Positions 17,610 to 26,638 are shown, numbered from the stretch's first letter. The stretch: DNA of 64,000 bases from DAHUXT01 sp036378295 (GCA_036378295.1 DASUWS010000203.1:44339-108338); one strand, 5' to 3'. Notes: generated by a model from the letters alone, not told the origin. Numbers and translations are program-made.

Positions 17610-17858
17610 TCATGTTGCTTTCTCGAAGTACTCGGCGTTGATTCGCGTAAACTCGCGCCACTCGGCAGGCACTGCGCCCTCCTCGAAGATGGCGTCCACC
17701 GGGCAGGCTGGTTCGCACGCGCCGCAATCGATACATTCCGACGGATCAATATAATACTGCTCGTCTTCCTCCCGCGCGTGAATGCAGTCCACCGGACAGA
17801 CGTCCACACACGATGCGTCCTTCACGCCGATGCAGGGCTGGCAGATCACATAGGTCAT
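17610..17858 (-). CDS. 7Fe ferredoxin (one 3Fe-4S, one 4Fe-4S cluster)
   Basis: An 82-aa soluble electron carrier. The first cluster motif is C9-x7-C17-x3-CP (CIGVKDASCVDVCP), typical of the 3Fe-4S site of FdxA-type ferredoxins, with an extra C6 and C25; the second is CIDCGACEPACP, a full 4Fe-4S site. The tail FTRINAEYFEKAT is that of the bacterial 7Fe group. The ATG at 17858 has AGAGGAAA about 12 nt upstream. A longer frame to 18008 is unlike ferredoxin. It is convergent with secG and has its own promoter. Confidence 0.93.
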   Translation of the reverse strand: MTYVICQPCIGVKDASCVDVCPVDCIHAREEDEQYYIDPSECIDCGACEPACPVDAIFEEGAVPAEWREFTRINAEYFEKAT

Positions 17859-17924
17859 GTTGCGATGATTTCCTCTCTCAGGAAATGGTATGCGCGACAT
17901 TTCGCGCTGTCCCTGGCGCACCAT

Positions 17925-17953
17925 AGTATACCGCTCATGCCAGCGAACGTCAC
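17925..17953 (-). promoter_or_regulatory. Candidate promoter of the ferredoxin gene
   Basis: On the minus strand GTGACG and TATACT are separated by 17 bp, 67 nt before the ferredoxin start codon. The -10 is five of six to consensus. Confidence 0.5.
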
Positions 17954-18140
17954 GCCGCATCAGCATCAGGGGAACATCAGGGACGCCGGGAGATAAGCAC
18001 GGCCACAACAGAGCTTATAGCAGGCAACTGAGGCGCATGCACGCGCTTCAAAATAAACGCGGCGGCACAACGTCGCACGGTACAGCGTCCATGCGGGCGC
18101 ACATCCTGCCCAGCCGGGCAGGGAGGAGACAGGGGAAACG

Positions 18141-19178
18141 ATGGCCATAGGGAATGTCACACTGGCCGGACTGGACCGGGAGCAACTGCTCCACATGCAT
18201 TATCAGATGGTCCTCCTCCGGCGTTTCGAGGAGAAAGCCGCCGAGGAATATACCCTTGGCAAAATCGGGGGCTTCCTGCACCTCTACATTGGACAGGAGG
18301 CAAGCGGCGTCGGCGCGATCAGCGCATTGCGACCGACCGATTACGTGGCCAGTAGCTACCGCGAGCATGGGCATGCCATCCTCAAGGGCGTCGATCCCAA
18401 ACAGGTGATGGCCGAGCTCTTTGGCAAGGTGACTGGATGCAGCAAGGGCCGTGGCGGCTCGATGCACATGTACAGCAACGAACACCGTCTCATCGGTGGC
18501 CAGGCCATCGTCGGCGCGCAGCTCCCTATTGGCACGGGCCTTGGCTTCGCCTGTCAGTATCAGAATACGACAGACATCGTGGCCGTCATGTTTGGCGATG
18601 GCGCGGTGGACGAGGGCGCGTTCCACGAGTCGCTCAATCTGGCGAGCCTCTGGAAGCTGCCGGTGGTCTTTTATTGCGAGAACAACCAGTACTCGATGGG
18701 TATGGCCGTTACCAAAGCCTGGGCCGTCTCCTCGCTGGAGCCGCGCGCAGCCGCCTATGGTGTGGCGTACGAGCATGTCGACGGCATGGATCTGCTGGCC
18801 GTGCGCGAGACGATGTTGCGCGCAGCAGAGCGGGCACGCAAAGGCGAAGGCCCGACGCTCATCGAATCCGTCACCTATCGCTTCCGTGGCCACTCAATGA
18901 CAGACCCTGCCTATTATCGCACCCGCGATGAGGAGGCCCGCTGGCGTTCCACACGCGACCCCATCGCGCTCTTTGAGGAGAAGCTCAAAGAAAATCATCT
19001 GATCACCGACGACGAGATTGGCGCTACCAATGAGCGGGTTGATGCCGAGGTCGAGGAGATCGCGCGGTTCGCGGACGAAAGCCCCTTCCCGGGTGCCGAC
19101 GATCTGTACGAAGACGTGCTCGTGGATGGCACGGGCGCAATCGCCTGGCGCAATAAGCCCAGCACCCCACGCGACTAG
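18141..19178 (+). CDS. pdhA: Pyruvate dehydrogenase E1 component, alpha subunit
   Basis: E1 alpha binds thiamine diphosphate and, with E1 beta, decarboxylates pyruvate and acetylates lipoyl-E2. At 345 aa it has the expected alpha-subunit size. The TPP motif starts at GDGAVDEGAFHE (152-163) and ends at the Asn pair N181-N182 in CENNQYSMG. YREHGHAI and GRGGSMHMY are typical substrate-channel segments, and YRFRGHSMTDP near 255 is the regulated loop of the family. Branched-chain keto acid or acetoin dehydrogenases share these features; the E2 sequence does not settle it. The ATG has a GGAGACAGGGG site. First gene of the operon. Confidence 0.9.
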   Translation: MAIGNVTLAGLDREQLLHMHYQMVLLRRFEEKAAEEYTLGKIGGFLHLYIGQEASGVGAISALRPTDYVASSYREHGHAILKGVDPKQVMAELFGKVTGCSKGRGGSMHMYSNEHRLIGGQAIVGAQLPIGTGLGFACQYQNTTDIVAVMFGDGAVDEGAFHESLNLASLWKLPVVFYCENNQYSMGMAVTKAWAVSSLEPRAAAYGVAYEHVDGMDLLAVRETMLRAAERARKGEGPTLIESVTYRFRGHSMTDPAYYRTRDEEARWRSTRDPIALFEEKLKENHLITDDEIGATNERVDAEVEEIARFADESPFPGADDLYEDVLVDGTGAIAWRNKPSTPRD

Positions 19179-19246
19179 CGGCTGGCATCGCACGACAGAC
19201 CTGAAGCGTGAGAGACCAGAGATAGAGAAGATAGAGATAGAAGACG

Positions 19247-20245
19247 ATGCGAACGATTACCTACCGTGACGCGCTGCGCGAAGCCTTGCGCGAGGAGATG
19301 GCGCGTGATGAGCGGGTCTATATCCTGGGAGAGGATATCGCCGGATACGGCGGCACGTATGCCGTCACCAAGGGACTCTTCGAGGAGTTTGGCGAGAAGC
19401 GCGTCAAAGATACGCCTCTGGCGGAAGAGGTCATCATCGGCACAGCCATCGGCTCCGCGCTCGGAGGATTGCGGCCCGTCGCCGAGCTGATGACGATGAA
19501 CTTCAGCCTGCTCGCCAGCGACCTGATCATCAATAGCGCCGCCAAGTTCCGCTATATGTTTGGCGGCCAGCCAAGCATCCCGATGGTCATCCGTATGCCG
19601 GGCGGCGGCGGCGCACAACGCGGCGCCCAGCACTCGCAGTTCCTTGAGACGATGTATGCTCACATTCCCGGCCTCAAAGTGGTGATGCCCGCGACGCCCT
19701 ACGACGCGAAGGGCATGCTCAAAGCGGCCATCCGCGACGACGACCCGATTCTTTTCGTCGAGCATGAGCTACTCTACAACCTCAAGGGCGAGGTACCTGA
19801 CGAGGGTGAGGAGTATACCGTGCCGCTCAATCGCGGTATCGTGCGCCGTGAGGGCAAAGATGTCACCCTGCTGACGTACTCGCGCATGGTGCATATCTGC
19901 TTGCAGGCAGCGGAAGATCTGGCGAAAGAGGGCATCGAGGCCGAGGTGATCGACCTGCGCTCGATTCGTCCCATTGATCTGGACCTCGTGCTCGACTCCC
20001 TGCGCAAGACGAACCGCGTCGTGGTTGCCGAGGAGGGCTGGAAGTATTACGGGACCGGGCAGGGTGTCATCGCGCTAATCTACGAGCATGGCTTCGACTG
20101 GCTCGACGCGCCGATTGGCCATGTGACGGGCAAGGACGTGCCGATGCCCTATAGCAAGCCGCTTGAGAAGCTTGCTCTGCCCTCCCGTGATGATGTGATC
20201 GCTGCCGTCAAGGCCATCGTACCGCAGCCAGCGGGCGCACGATAG
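19247..20245 (+). CDS. pdhB: Pyruvate dehydrogenase E1 component, beta subunit
   Basis: E1 beta (332 aa) completes the E1 active site. Signatures include LGEDIAGYGGTYAVTKGL near 23-40, the DTPLAEEVIIG segment, MPGGGGAQRGAQHSQ with the histidine that contacts TPP and the E1 alpha loop, and the C-terminal transketolase domain DLRSIRPIDLD. It lies 68 nt after pdhA and 14 nt before the E2 gene, so the three are surely one transcript. As with E1 alpha, a branched-chain or acetoin role cannot be fully excluded. Confidence 0.9.
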   Translation: MRTITYRDALREALREEMARDERVYILGEDIAGYGGTYAVTKGLFEEFGEKRVKDTPLAEEVIIGTAIGSALGGLRPVAELMTMNFSLLASDLIINSAAKFRYMFGGQPSIPMVIRMPGGGGAQRGAQHSQFLETMYAHIPGLKVVMPATPYDAKGMLKAAIRDDDPILFVEHELLYNLKGEVPDEGEEYTVPLNRGIVRREGKDVTLLTYSRMVHICLQAAEDLAKEGIEAEVIDLRSIRPIDLDLVLDSLRKTNRVVVAEEGWKYYGTGQGVIALIYEHGFDWLDAPIGHVTGKDVPMPYSKPLEKLALPSRDDVIAAVKAIVPQPAGAR

Positions 20246-20259
20246 GAGGGATCGCCGAT

Positions 20260-21618
20260 ATGCAGACAGTGGTGATGCCCAAGATGGGCGACACAATGGA
20301 AGAAGGGAAAATCCTCCGCTGGCTCAAGCACGAAGGTGATCCCGTGCAGAAGGGCGATGCGCTGGCGGAGATCGAGACCGATAAGGTCAACATCGAGGCC
20401 GAGGCATTCGCCTCTGGCGTGCTGCGCAAGATCATCGCGCAGGAAGGCGAGACGGTTCCCATCGGGGGGCCAATCGCGCTGATCGGCGCGGCGTATGAGC
20501 CGCTGCCGGGAGAAACGCCCGGCGCCAGGCCAGCAGCCTCCAGACAGGCAGCGCCACCGGCTCAGGGTCCGGCGAACGGAGCGAAGCCCGCGACACCTGT
20601 TAGCGCTACCCGCACAGCCGTCGCCGAGCCGACGACGCAGCCAGCCACCGAGAACGGCGGGCGCATCTTCATCAGCCCGCTGGCGCGCCATATCGCCGCC
20701 GAGCACAATCTCGACATTGCGCGCATCCACGGCACTGGCCCAAGTGGTCGTATCGTGCGCGACGATGTGCAGGCGTATCTGGCAGGCGCGCAGGCGCCCA
20801 CAGCCGCGCCACAGGCTCCCCAGCCGCAAGCCGCGCCAGCAGCGGCACAGGCGGCCCCAGCGGCACAACCAGCGCCCGCGCCGGTTGCTCCGATTGCCCC
20901 GGTGCCAGCGGCGGCCCCAGGCGAAGAAGTACGCGCGCAGCCGCTGACCACGATGCGCAAGACGATTGCGCGGCGGTTGCAACAGAGCATGCAAACGGCG
21001 CCACACTTCTACGTGACGGTCTCCATCGAGACGGACAAGCTGGGCGAGATGCGCAACTCCATCAACGAGTACGCCGCAGGTCTGCCGAATCCGATCAAGG
21101 TCAGCTACAACGATCTGATCGTCAAGGCGGTCGCGATGGTGCTGCTGGACATGCCGGAGGTCAACGTCTCGTTCGATGGCGAACAGCTTCTCTTCAAGTC
21201 ACATATCAACGTCGGCATCGCGGTCGCGCTGGAAACAGGGCTGATCGTGCCGGTCGTGCGCGACGCCGACAAGCACGGCGTACTCGATATCGCACGCGAG
21301 TCGCGACGGCTGACGGAGGCGGCCCGTGCGGGCAAGCTGAAGCCAGAGGAGTTCAGCGGCGGCACGTTCACGGTGAGCAACCTGGGCATGTATGGTGTCG
21401 ATGAGTTCACCGCCGTCATCAACCCGCCGGAGTCAGCGATTCTGGCGGTTGGGGCGATTGTGCCAACGCCGGTCGTGCGCGAGGGGCAGGTGGTGGTCCG
21501 CGACATCATGAAGGTCACGATGTCGGTAGATCACCGCGCGCTGGATGGCGCGATTGCCGCACGCTTCCTCCAGGAGCTCAAGCGTCTGCTCGAACAGCCG
21601 ATGGGCATCCTCGTGTAG
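20260..21618 (+). CDS. pdhC: Dihydrolipoamide acyltransferase (PDH E2)
   Basis: E2 (452 aa) carries the acyl group on lipoate and transfers it to CoA. Domains: one lipoyl domain (1-78) with K42 in EIETDKVNIE as the lipoylated lysine; an Ala/Pro/Gln linker; E3/E1-binding domain (about 128-165; ISPLARHIAAEHNLD, GTGPSGRIVRDDV); a second long Ala/Pro linker; and the catalytic domain (about 215-452) with the active-site motif SVDHRALDG near the end. The ATG has AGGAGGG upstream. No lipoamide dehydrogenase gene follows, so E3 must be encoded elsewhere. Confidence 0.93.
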   Translation: MQTVVMPKMGDTMEEGKILRWLKHEGDPVQKGDALAEIETDKVNIEAEAFASGVLRKIIAQEGETVPIGGPIALIGAAYEPLPGETPGARPAASRQAAPPAQGPANGAKPATPVSATRTAVAEPTTQPATENGGRIFISPLARHIAAEHNLDIARIHGTGPSGRIVRDDVQAYLAGAQAPTAAPQAPQPQAAPAAAQAAPAAQPAPAPVAPIAPVPAAAPGEEVRAQPLTTMRKTIARRLQQSMQTAPHFYVTVSIETDKLGEMRNSINEYAAGLPNPIKVSYNDLIVKAVAMVLLDMPEVNVSFDGEQLLFKSHINVGIAVALETGLIVPVVRDADKHGVLDIARESRRLTEAARAGKLKPEEFSGGTFTVSNLGMYGVDEFTAVINPPESAILAVGAIVPTPVVREGQVVVRDIMKVTMSVDHRALDGAIAARFLQELKRLLEQPMGILV

Positions 21619-21630
21619 CCAGAAACACTC

Positions 21631-21668
21631 AAATACCCCCTTCCCTATGCCGGGGAGGGGGTATTTTT
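21631..21668. terminator. Bidirectional terminator between pdhC and the DoxX gene
   Basis: AAATACCCCCTTCCC and the matching CGGGGAGGGGGTATTTTT form a long stem with a short TATGC loop. A T run lies on one side and an A run on the other, so it can serve both the PDH operon and the convergent DoxX gene, whose stop is 16 nt away. Confidence 0.9.
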
Positions 21669-21683
21669 CTGCTCGCTGTGCAT

Positions 21684-22367
21684 TCACGCGCGCTGGCGAG
21701 GGAGCATCTGGCCAACGATGAGTATCACGCTGGCAACGGCCAGGAATAGGCCGGTATCAATCGCACCGCCGTAGGCAACGCTGGGCGCGAACCATGGGGT
21801 TGGCAAGCCGTCCAGCACAAAGAAGCTGAGACCCAGCAGCGCAGCGCCAGCGGCGGCAAACGGCGCCAGCAGATCGAGCAGGCGCGCGCCATACGAGAAG
21901 AACAGCGCCGCCCGCAGACTCAGATAGCGCTCGGCAAGCGGGCGCAGCAGCGTCACCAGTCCAGCAGCTATGAGTCCCAGGCCCGCCAGCATCTCACTCC
22001 ATTCGATGAATATGCCAAAGAACCCGGCATTCGGCAGCACGAGATTCTGCAGGAGCGCCGCGAAGAAGCCAGGCAGCTGCCCACCGCTGATTGTGCCGGT
22101 CAGGAGACCGGGCAGCCTGTCGGGGAACGTGCCCAGCAGTATCTTATCAACGCCCGACACGAGCCATTCGTAGCCAACGAGCAGTTGCAGTCCGGCAAGA
22201 GCAACGTTCGGCTTCGAGATGCCAGGCAACGGCAGACGCCGTATCGCGGTCCCCTGCCGTTGTAGCTTGTATATGTCGCTGTGGGATGCGGCACGACGGC
22301 GCGTCGCAAATCTCGGCGAGGGTCGCGTTCGTGGCAGTGGTTTGTGCGGGGCAAGACGAGTAGCCAT
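21684..22367 (-). CDS. DoxX-like membrane protein
   Basis: A 227-aa integral membrane protein with four or five helices after a basic 50-residue N-terminus. The first helix LQLLVGYEWLVSGVDKIL, the loop with FPDRLPGLL, and the helix FIEWSEMLAGLGLIAAGLVT match the DoxX/DoxD family, which has been linked to thiosulfate oxidation and redox homeostasis but has no single function. The ATG follows GGAGGCTC. Convergent with pdhC and sharing its terminator; no sulfur-metabolism neighbours. Confidence 0.75.
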   Translation of the reverse strand: MATRLAPHKPLPRTRPSPRFATRRRAASHSDIYKLQRQGTAIRRLPLPGISKPNVALAGLQLLVGYEWLVSGVDKILLGTFPDRLPGLLTGTISGGQLPGFFAALLQNLVLPNAGFFGIFIEWSEMLAGLGLIAAGLVTLLRPLAERYLSLRAALFFSYGARLLDLLAPFAAAGAALLGLSFFVLDGLPTPWFAPSVAYGGAIDTGLFLAVASVILIVGQMLPRQRA

Positions 22368-22545
22368 AACAGAGCCTCCATTGAGACGACATCATTACAG
22401 GCTTGATTGAGCGTCCTGTGATCGTCCGTCCTCCACAATGGATTGTGATGCGTTTGTGATATTTGGTCTGTCAGGAAACCGTCTCGACATTGCGCCTCGT
22501 CTGTAGGCAAAACGCCTACATCAATGGACCTGGATCCGAGAGCCA

Positions 22546-24165
22546 TCACGCATGAGGTATTATTGGCGTCGCATCTAGCCGGAATTGGCGCAGAGGCAGG
22601 CCGGTGCGTGCCGCGATCAGCGCGTGTAATCGCATGGCTGGCTCACGGTAGGCCCTATATGGGTCGCCGCCGACGTCATGCCAGGAATAGTGTACAAAGA
22701 TCGACTCACGCCATGCGAGCCGTAATCCATGGCCAACGACCACATAGCGGAACGGTCGTGTGCTGCCAGGCTTCGGCGGAACGACAACCCATGCCGCAAT
22801 GCTCTGCCAGGGAATCGTGATGGGCTGGTCTTTAGAGGAGCCCCAGGTTGTGAGGCCAGACTCGTCAGCGCGGACATCAGGCAGATGGTTGTAGCGGCGC
22901 TGGCGCATCAACAAGATGATATAGAGCGTCAACTGCAAGGTCATGATGGCGACTATAGCAAGCGAGACCGGCCAGAGATGGCTGAATTGCACTGCCAGCC
23001 AGCCCAGCATGAGGATTCCTATCAGGCACTGTGTGATGTCGTTCCGCCAATCGCCTGTAACGCCCAAGGGCCAGGTATGTGCGCGGAGGGAGATCTGCTC
23101 TCCTTCACCTAGCATCCCGCTGGCTGGATCGCCTGAGGGCATATACCGTGGTTCCGCCAGTGGCAGCGCCAGCGCTTCTACCTCAGTCATTGAGGCGATA
23201 GCGCTTCCCTTCCGACTCAGGTTGCGCCGCCCTGAGGTGTCATGCACGATCAACAGTGGCATCCGTGCGCGGGCCACGATGGTCGCCAGCAGCCGCTGCA
23301 CATCCTGTAAGTACCGATTGTATCCACCAGCAAAGACATACCGCGCCTCCCATTCGCGAATGTCTGACGCATAATCTGGCTCTTGCTCAATGCCTGGAAT
23401 GCTGAAGCTCAGTGATTGCGAATGGCTCCAGAGAACGTAGGTGCCGAGTGGCAGAGTGGTAGCCGTATCTGGCATACGCGCGAACAGGTCAATCTCACTC
23501 CACCGAATACGACGGCGGCGCAAGCCATCGCGCACAGTAACGCCCGCATCGTCGGCCACAATCTGGCTAAAGCAATCGCGCATGTTCTGCCATGCGCCGT
23601 AGACGAACACGCTCGCTGCAAGCAGCAGCGGAAGGGCAGCCGCCAGCCAGTCGAGCGCCGTTGGTGGTGATGCGAGCGGGCCGTCCAGACCCGGTTTATA
23701 GTTGAGGTTGAGCAGCGAGCGGTCAAACGACGGGAGTACCTGGAAGATCACTATTTCACTGAAGTAAACCAGCCAGAGCATATACGGGATGGCGTTCAGG
23801 CTCCGAAATACGGCGTTGAGGCTATACCGGCGTTTCAGCTTCAGGGATTCGCCAGTGGGCAAGGCAAGGGAACCATCTGGCTGTGGGGACGCCTCCTCAA
23901 CGATGGATGGGTCGCGTGCCGCGACGGACGCTGCCTGCCGCTTCCTTACGATAAGTCTCCGAACGTTGAAACAGATAGCAGCCGTCTCCATCAAGAGAAG
24001 CAGTACCGAGAGCACGATCGCTAAAGTGCCAGCGCTCCAGAAATCAGGAAACCGTCCAATGGTAATGAGATACACCGCAACAAATATATCCGCGGCCACC
24101 ATCAGCACGGCAAATGCCGCCGCCAACGCGATCTTCGTGACGTAGCCTGTCCGTTGAATCTCCAC
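22546..24165 (-). CDS. Membrane protein with two PH-like domains, unknown
   Basis: A 539-aa protein not assigned to a named family. Four or five membrane helices are seen: about 5-30, 40-65, a pair near 125-205, and a pair near 385-430. Between and after them are two soluble segments that resemble bacterial PH (bPH2/DUF304-like) domains: DDAGVTVRDGLRRRRIRWSEID (two pieces: GVTVRDGLRRRRI, RWSEIDLF) and DESGLTTWG with ITIPWQSIAAWVV. The pattern is 'residue-strand, then WxxI' typical of that fold. GTG at 24165 with GGAGGAG upstream is preferred over the longer frame. It stands alone; any role is a guess. Confidence 0.6.
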   Translation of the reverse strand: MEIQRTGYVTKIALAAAFAVLMVAADIFVAVYLITIGRFPDFWSAGTLAIVLSVLLLLMETAAICFNVRRLIVRKRQAASVAARDPSIVEEASPQPDGSLALPTGESLKLKRRYSLNAVFRSLNAIPYMLWLVYFSEIVIFQVLPSFDRSLLNLNYKPGLDGPLASPPTALDWLAAALPLLLAASVFVYGAWQNMRDCFSQIVADDAGVTVRDGLRRRRIRWSEIDLFARMPDTATTLPLGTYVLWSHSQSLSFSIPGIEQEPDYASDIREWEARYVFAGGYNRYLQDVQRLLATIVARARMPLLIVHDTSGRRNLSRKGSAIASMTEVEALALPLAEPRYMPSGDPASGMLGEGEQISLRAHTWPLGVTGDWRNDITQCLIGILMLGWLAVQFSHLWPVSLAIVAIMTLQLTLYIILLMRQRRYNHLPDVRADESGLTTWGSSKDQPITIPWQSIAAWVVVPPKPGSTRPFRYVVVGHGLRLAWRESIFVHYSWHDVGGDPYRAYREPAMRLHALIAARTGLPLRQFRLDATPIIPHA

Positions 24166-24351
24166 GGATCGGTCACTCCTCCGCTCTCTGCCTGCCTGCG
24201 TGCCCAGCATAACAGATTTCCGTGGAAGTGGGATAATGCAACAGTCGCAACTGGTGTCCGCGCGGCATTCGAATTGCGGTACAATGGCGGCATGGTGCGA
24301 GAGAGCGGCATCGAGACACTAGCGAGACACTAGCGAGGGGCATGATGCGCA

Positions 24352-25146
24352 ATGGCTGAACCAGATCATCTGGTGGGGAGCGTTAAGGAGGCGCTTGCCG
24401 TCCTTGATACCCACTTTGGTATGGCACTTGGATGCCCGCCAACGGATTTGCGGCGCTCCGGCTGGCATATGCTGGTCGCGCGCAACGATGTCGATCCGAT
24501 GGAGTTACTCTTTGGACGTCGTCAGTTGCTGCATCTCGTCTCGCCGCTGCCGGAGGTAGCGGGCATGCCTCGTGGCGGCGTAGCGGTGGTCGCGCCGGAG
24601 TTGCGTGTGCCGATCTCGCTGCTCTTGCGCGAAGTACGCCCCGAGGCGCTCTTTACTCCGGATGGCCGCATAGCACTGGAAGGGGTGCTACGAAGAATCA
24701 CCTCCGCCGACCGCTTCCCACTCGAAGCCGCGCACCTGCGCCAGTGGTATACGCTCTCCAGCACCTTCCGCCCGTATCTGGGTTCCTGGCTAGACTGGAT
24801 TGAGCCGCTCGACGACACCCAGGAAATGGACCCCGCCGCGCTCCGGCTGCTCGCGCGCTTCGGTGCGGGCGTCTTCGTGATTCGCGATGGCGACGCCGCT
24901 ATTCAGGCGTTTGCTGGGTTGCGCTCGCAGTCGCCTCACGTCTGGGAAATCACCGCTGCCGCCGAGTCATCGCCGGAAGATGGGCTGGCGCGCGCTGTGA
25001 TTGCGCGGGCGACCAAAACAGTGCTGGCGACGAAGCGCCTCCCGCTCTACAGCCATGCCGCGCGCGAGACCGACATGATACGAGTGGTGCGCTCGCTCGG
25101 CTACCACTGCTACGGCGATATCCTCACCTATAGCGCCGCTGCATAG
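24352..25146 (+). CDS. GNAT-like protein
   Basis: A 264-aa cytoplasmic protein. Its C-terminal half, with the alanine-rich turn LARAVIARATKTVLATKR, the LYSHAARETDMIRVVRSLGY segment (here read as LYSHAARETDM then IRVVRSLGY) and YGDILTYS, has the layout of the last helix and strands of GNAT acetyltransferases, where 'R...LGY/F' is common. No clear R/Q-x-x-G-x-G/A acetyl-CoA loop is seen, so it may be degenerate or non-catalytic. The first 150 residues are not recognised. It is a single gene, convergent with the SHOCT gene and followed by a large hairpin. Confidence 0.45.
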   Translation: MAEPDHLVGSVKEALAVLDTHFGMALGCPPTDLRRSGWHMLVARNDVDPMELLFGRRQLLHLVSPLPEVAGMPRGGVAVVAPELRVPISLLLREVRPEALFTPDGRIALEGVLRRITSADRFPLEAAHLRQWYTLSSTFRPYLGSWLDWIEPLDDTQEMDPAALRLLARFGAGVFVIRDGDAAIQAFAGLRSQSPHVWEITAAAESSPEDGLARAVIARATKTVLATKRLPLYSHAARETDMIRVVRSLGYHCYGDILTYSAAA

Positions 25147-25171
25147 CGGCCCGCTGCGCGCCACTTCTGGT

Positions 25172-25202
25172 CTATCCTCCCCACTATCCTCCCCACTATC
25201 CT
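25172..25202. repeat. 12-bp direct repeats
   Basis: CTATCCTCCCCA occurs twice and a partial third copy follows, just after the GNAT-like gene. No function is apparent. Confidence 0.6.
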
Positions 25203-25244
25203 TTCGCCTTTCGTCGTCGTCTCCACATGTGCCAACAGATAGCG

Positions 25245-25302
25245 GTGACCTCCCAGTGGAGGAGTACTCTGGCGTGTGTACTCTCTCCATCCGGGAGGTC
25301 AC
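25245..25302. repeat. 58-bp imperfect hairpin between convergent genes
   Basis: Outer arms GTGACCTCCC and GGGAGGTCAC pair perfectly (10 bp) and inner segments TGGAG..AGTAC and GTACT..CTCCA extend the stem to a 10-nt loop. It lies between the stops of the GNAT-like and SHOCT genes. No T run follows on either side. Confidence 0.75.
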
Positions 25303-25333
25303 GATCTTCTTGCCAGGCGCGCAGGATGGGCGC

Positions 25334-25651
25334 TTAGCTTCGCGGGCTGCTAAACTCATGAGAGTCGCTTGCGTCCCCGGGCTGGGTGGCGCTCCCGCTG
25401 GCTTCGAGTCGCTCGCGCATCTGCTCAAAGGTGGTCGCGTCGATCTCGCCACGAGCGTACCGCTGGCGCAAGATCTCCATCGCGGATGGGCCGCTCCCGG
25501 CTGGCGGAGGCGTCGTGTACGGGATGTGGGTACGGCCACCCAGCCAGCGCACCAGCGCCCAGATCAGGACGCCCAACGCCCCGAGCCAGAAGATGGCGGC
25601 AATGAACATCCACAAGATCATCAGCCCATTCCATCCATATCCCCACATCAT
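25334..25651 (-). CDS. SHOCT domain membrane protein
   Basis: A 105-aa protein. ATG at 25651 is chosen because GAGGG lies 7 nt upstream; it begins MMWGYGWNG. One membrane helix (about 10-38), a short Pro-rich linker, then a SHOCT (short C-terminal) domain at about 58-88: AMEILRQRYARGEIDATTFEQMRERL, seen as EILRQRYARGEID and TFEQMRERL. SHOCT tails are thought to mediate oligomerisation. It is the last gene of the kinase-cupredoxin block, 123 nt after the cupredoxin gene, and is paired with the second SHOCT protein upstream. Confidence 0.8.
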   Translation of the reverse strand: MMWGYGWNGLMILWMFIAAIFWLGALGVLIWALVRWLGGRTHIPYTTPPPAGSGPSAMEILRQRYARGEIDATTFEQMRERLEASGSATQPGDASDSHEFSSPRS

Positions 25652-25774
25652 ATGGCTACCCTCTTTCTCCCAATCCCTCATGGCGCTATCAGCATCAATT
25701 GCCTGCAGCATTTGTGCCTGACCAACGCCGCGGACATCAGACATAATCGGGCATCATCAGGCGTTTATCCCCGA

Positions 25775-26290
25775 TTATTGCGTGACGATAACCTGTGCCG
25801 TCATGTACCGGTGCAGGTCGCAATAGTAGGTGAAGGTGCCCGGCCGGGTGAACGTGTACCGGTAGGTATCGCCCTGGCGTAGAATGCCGCTGCTCGTGAG
25901 GGTGGTATCACGGAAGGTCACGGTATGCGGGGCGGTATCCTTATTGGTCCATGTCACGGTCGTACCTACCCGGACCTGTAGATTGGCAGGCTGGTACGCA
26001 AAGTTCTGGATGGCGACCGTATTGCCGCTGACCGGCGTCGCGTTGGCCGGGTTCTGCTGGCTCTGGCCGTTCTGGTAGCCGCCCATCATTCCGCCCGGAC
26101 CCATCATGTGCCCTGGTCCTCCGTATCCTGGTCCCATCATCCCACCCGGCCCATACGGCCCCTGCTGAGTGGCGGCGTTCTGCGGCTGCGGCGAAAATGC
26201 CCCCCAGGCCTGCGCCATACCGACACCTGTGACGACCAGCGCTCCTATGAGAAGCAGTGCCCCAAGGGCAACAATCCATCGCGTGTTCAT
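25775..26290 (-). CDS. Membrane-anchored cupredoxin with Met/Gly-rich region
   Basis: A 171-aa extracytoplasmic copper protein. Residues 1-29 are a signal peptide or anchor; 44-75 is a Gly/Pro/Met-rich stretch with MM pairs at 51-52, 62-63 and 68-69 and H61; 89-171 is a blue-copper domain. Type 1 copper ligands are visible: H122 in APHTVTF, C157 and H160 in YYCDLHRYM, with M163 as axial ligand. The ATG at 26290 follows GAGGAGGAAG. It lies among a two-component system and two SHOCT membrane proteins on the same strand, which suggests copper buffering or electron transfer outside the cell under local control. Confidence 0.9.
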   Translation of the reverse strand: MNTRWIVALGALLLIGALVVTGVGMAQAWGAFSPQPQNAATQQGPYGPGGMMGPGYGGPGHMMGPGGMMGGYQNGQSQQNPANATPVSGNTVAIQNFAYQPANLQVRVGTTVTWTNKDTAPHTVTFRDTTLTSSGILRQGDTYRYTFTRPGTFTYYCDLHRYMTAQVIVTQ

Positions 26291-26389
26291 GGTATCTTCC
26301 TCCTCTGTCGTGTCGCGTCTGGCGCATTTCGTCCACTCGCCACAGGGCGCCATGTGCCAGCCCTGCTGGTGCTTCCAATCATCCGCGGG

Positions 26390-26638
26390 CTAGTCGTATC
26401 TCAGCGTGCGTAGCGCCTGCTGGTACTCCGCTTCAGACATCTCACCCGCTGCGTAGCGACGCGCGAGAACATCTCGCGCCACCTCGTCATCGCTGCGGCG
26501 CTCATAGGGGAAGGAGTGCCTGACGCCCCAGACCAGCAGGAGCACCAACCCACCCCAGACGAGTGTCATCAGCAGCATGCCAAGCGGGCCAAACAGGCCC
26601 ATCCCCACGCCGCCGACCACGACGATGCTCATCATCAT
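26390..26638 (-). CDS. Second SHOCT domain membrane protein
   Basis: An 82-aa protein. After MMMS it has one long or two tightly paired helices (about 4-40, GMGLFGPLGMLLMTLVWGGL region), then a polar loop with RHSFPYE and a SHOCT domain (about 52-80: ARDVLARRYAAGEMSEAEYQ). ATG at 26638 or the GTG before it can start; GGAGGGAAGAGG precedes both. It is 99 nt upstream of the cupredoxin gene and 194 nt after the kinase gene, all on the minus strand. Related to the protein at 25334-25651 in plan, not closely in sequence. Confidence 0.75.
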   Translation of the reverse strand: MMMSIVVVGGVGMGLFGPLGMLLMTLVWGGLVLLLVWGVRHSFPYERRSDDEVARDVLARRYAAGEMSEAEYQQALRTLRYD

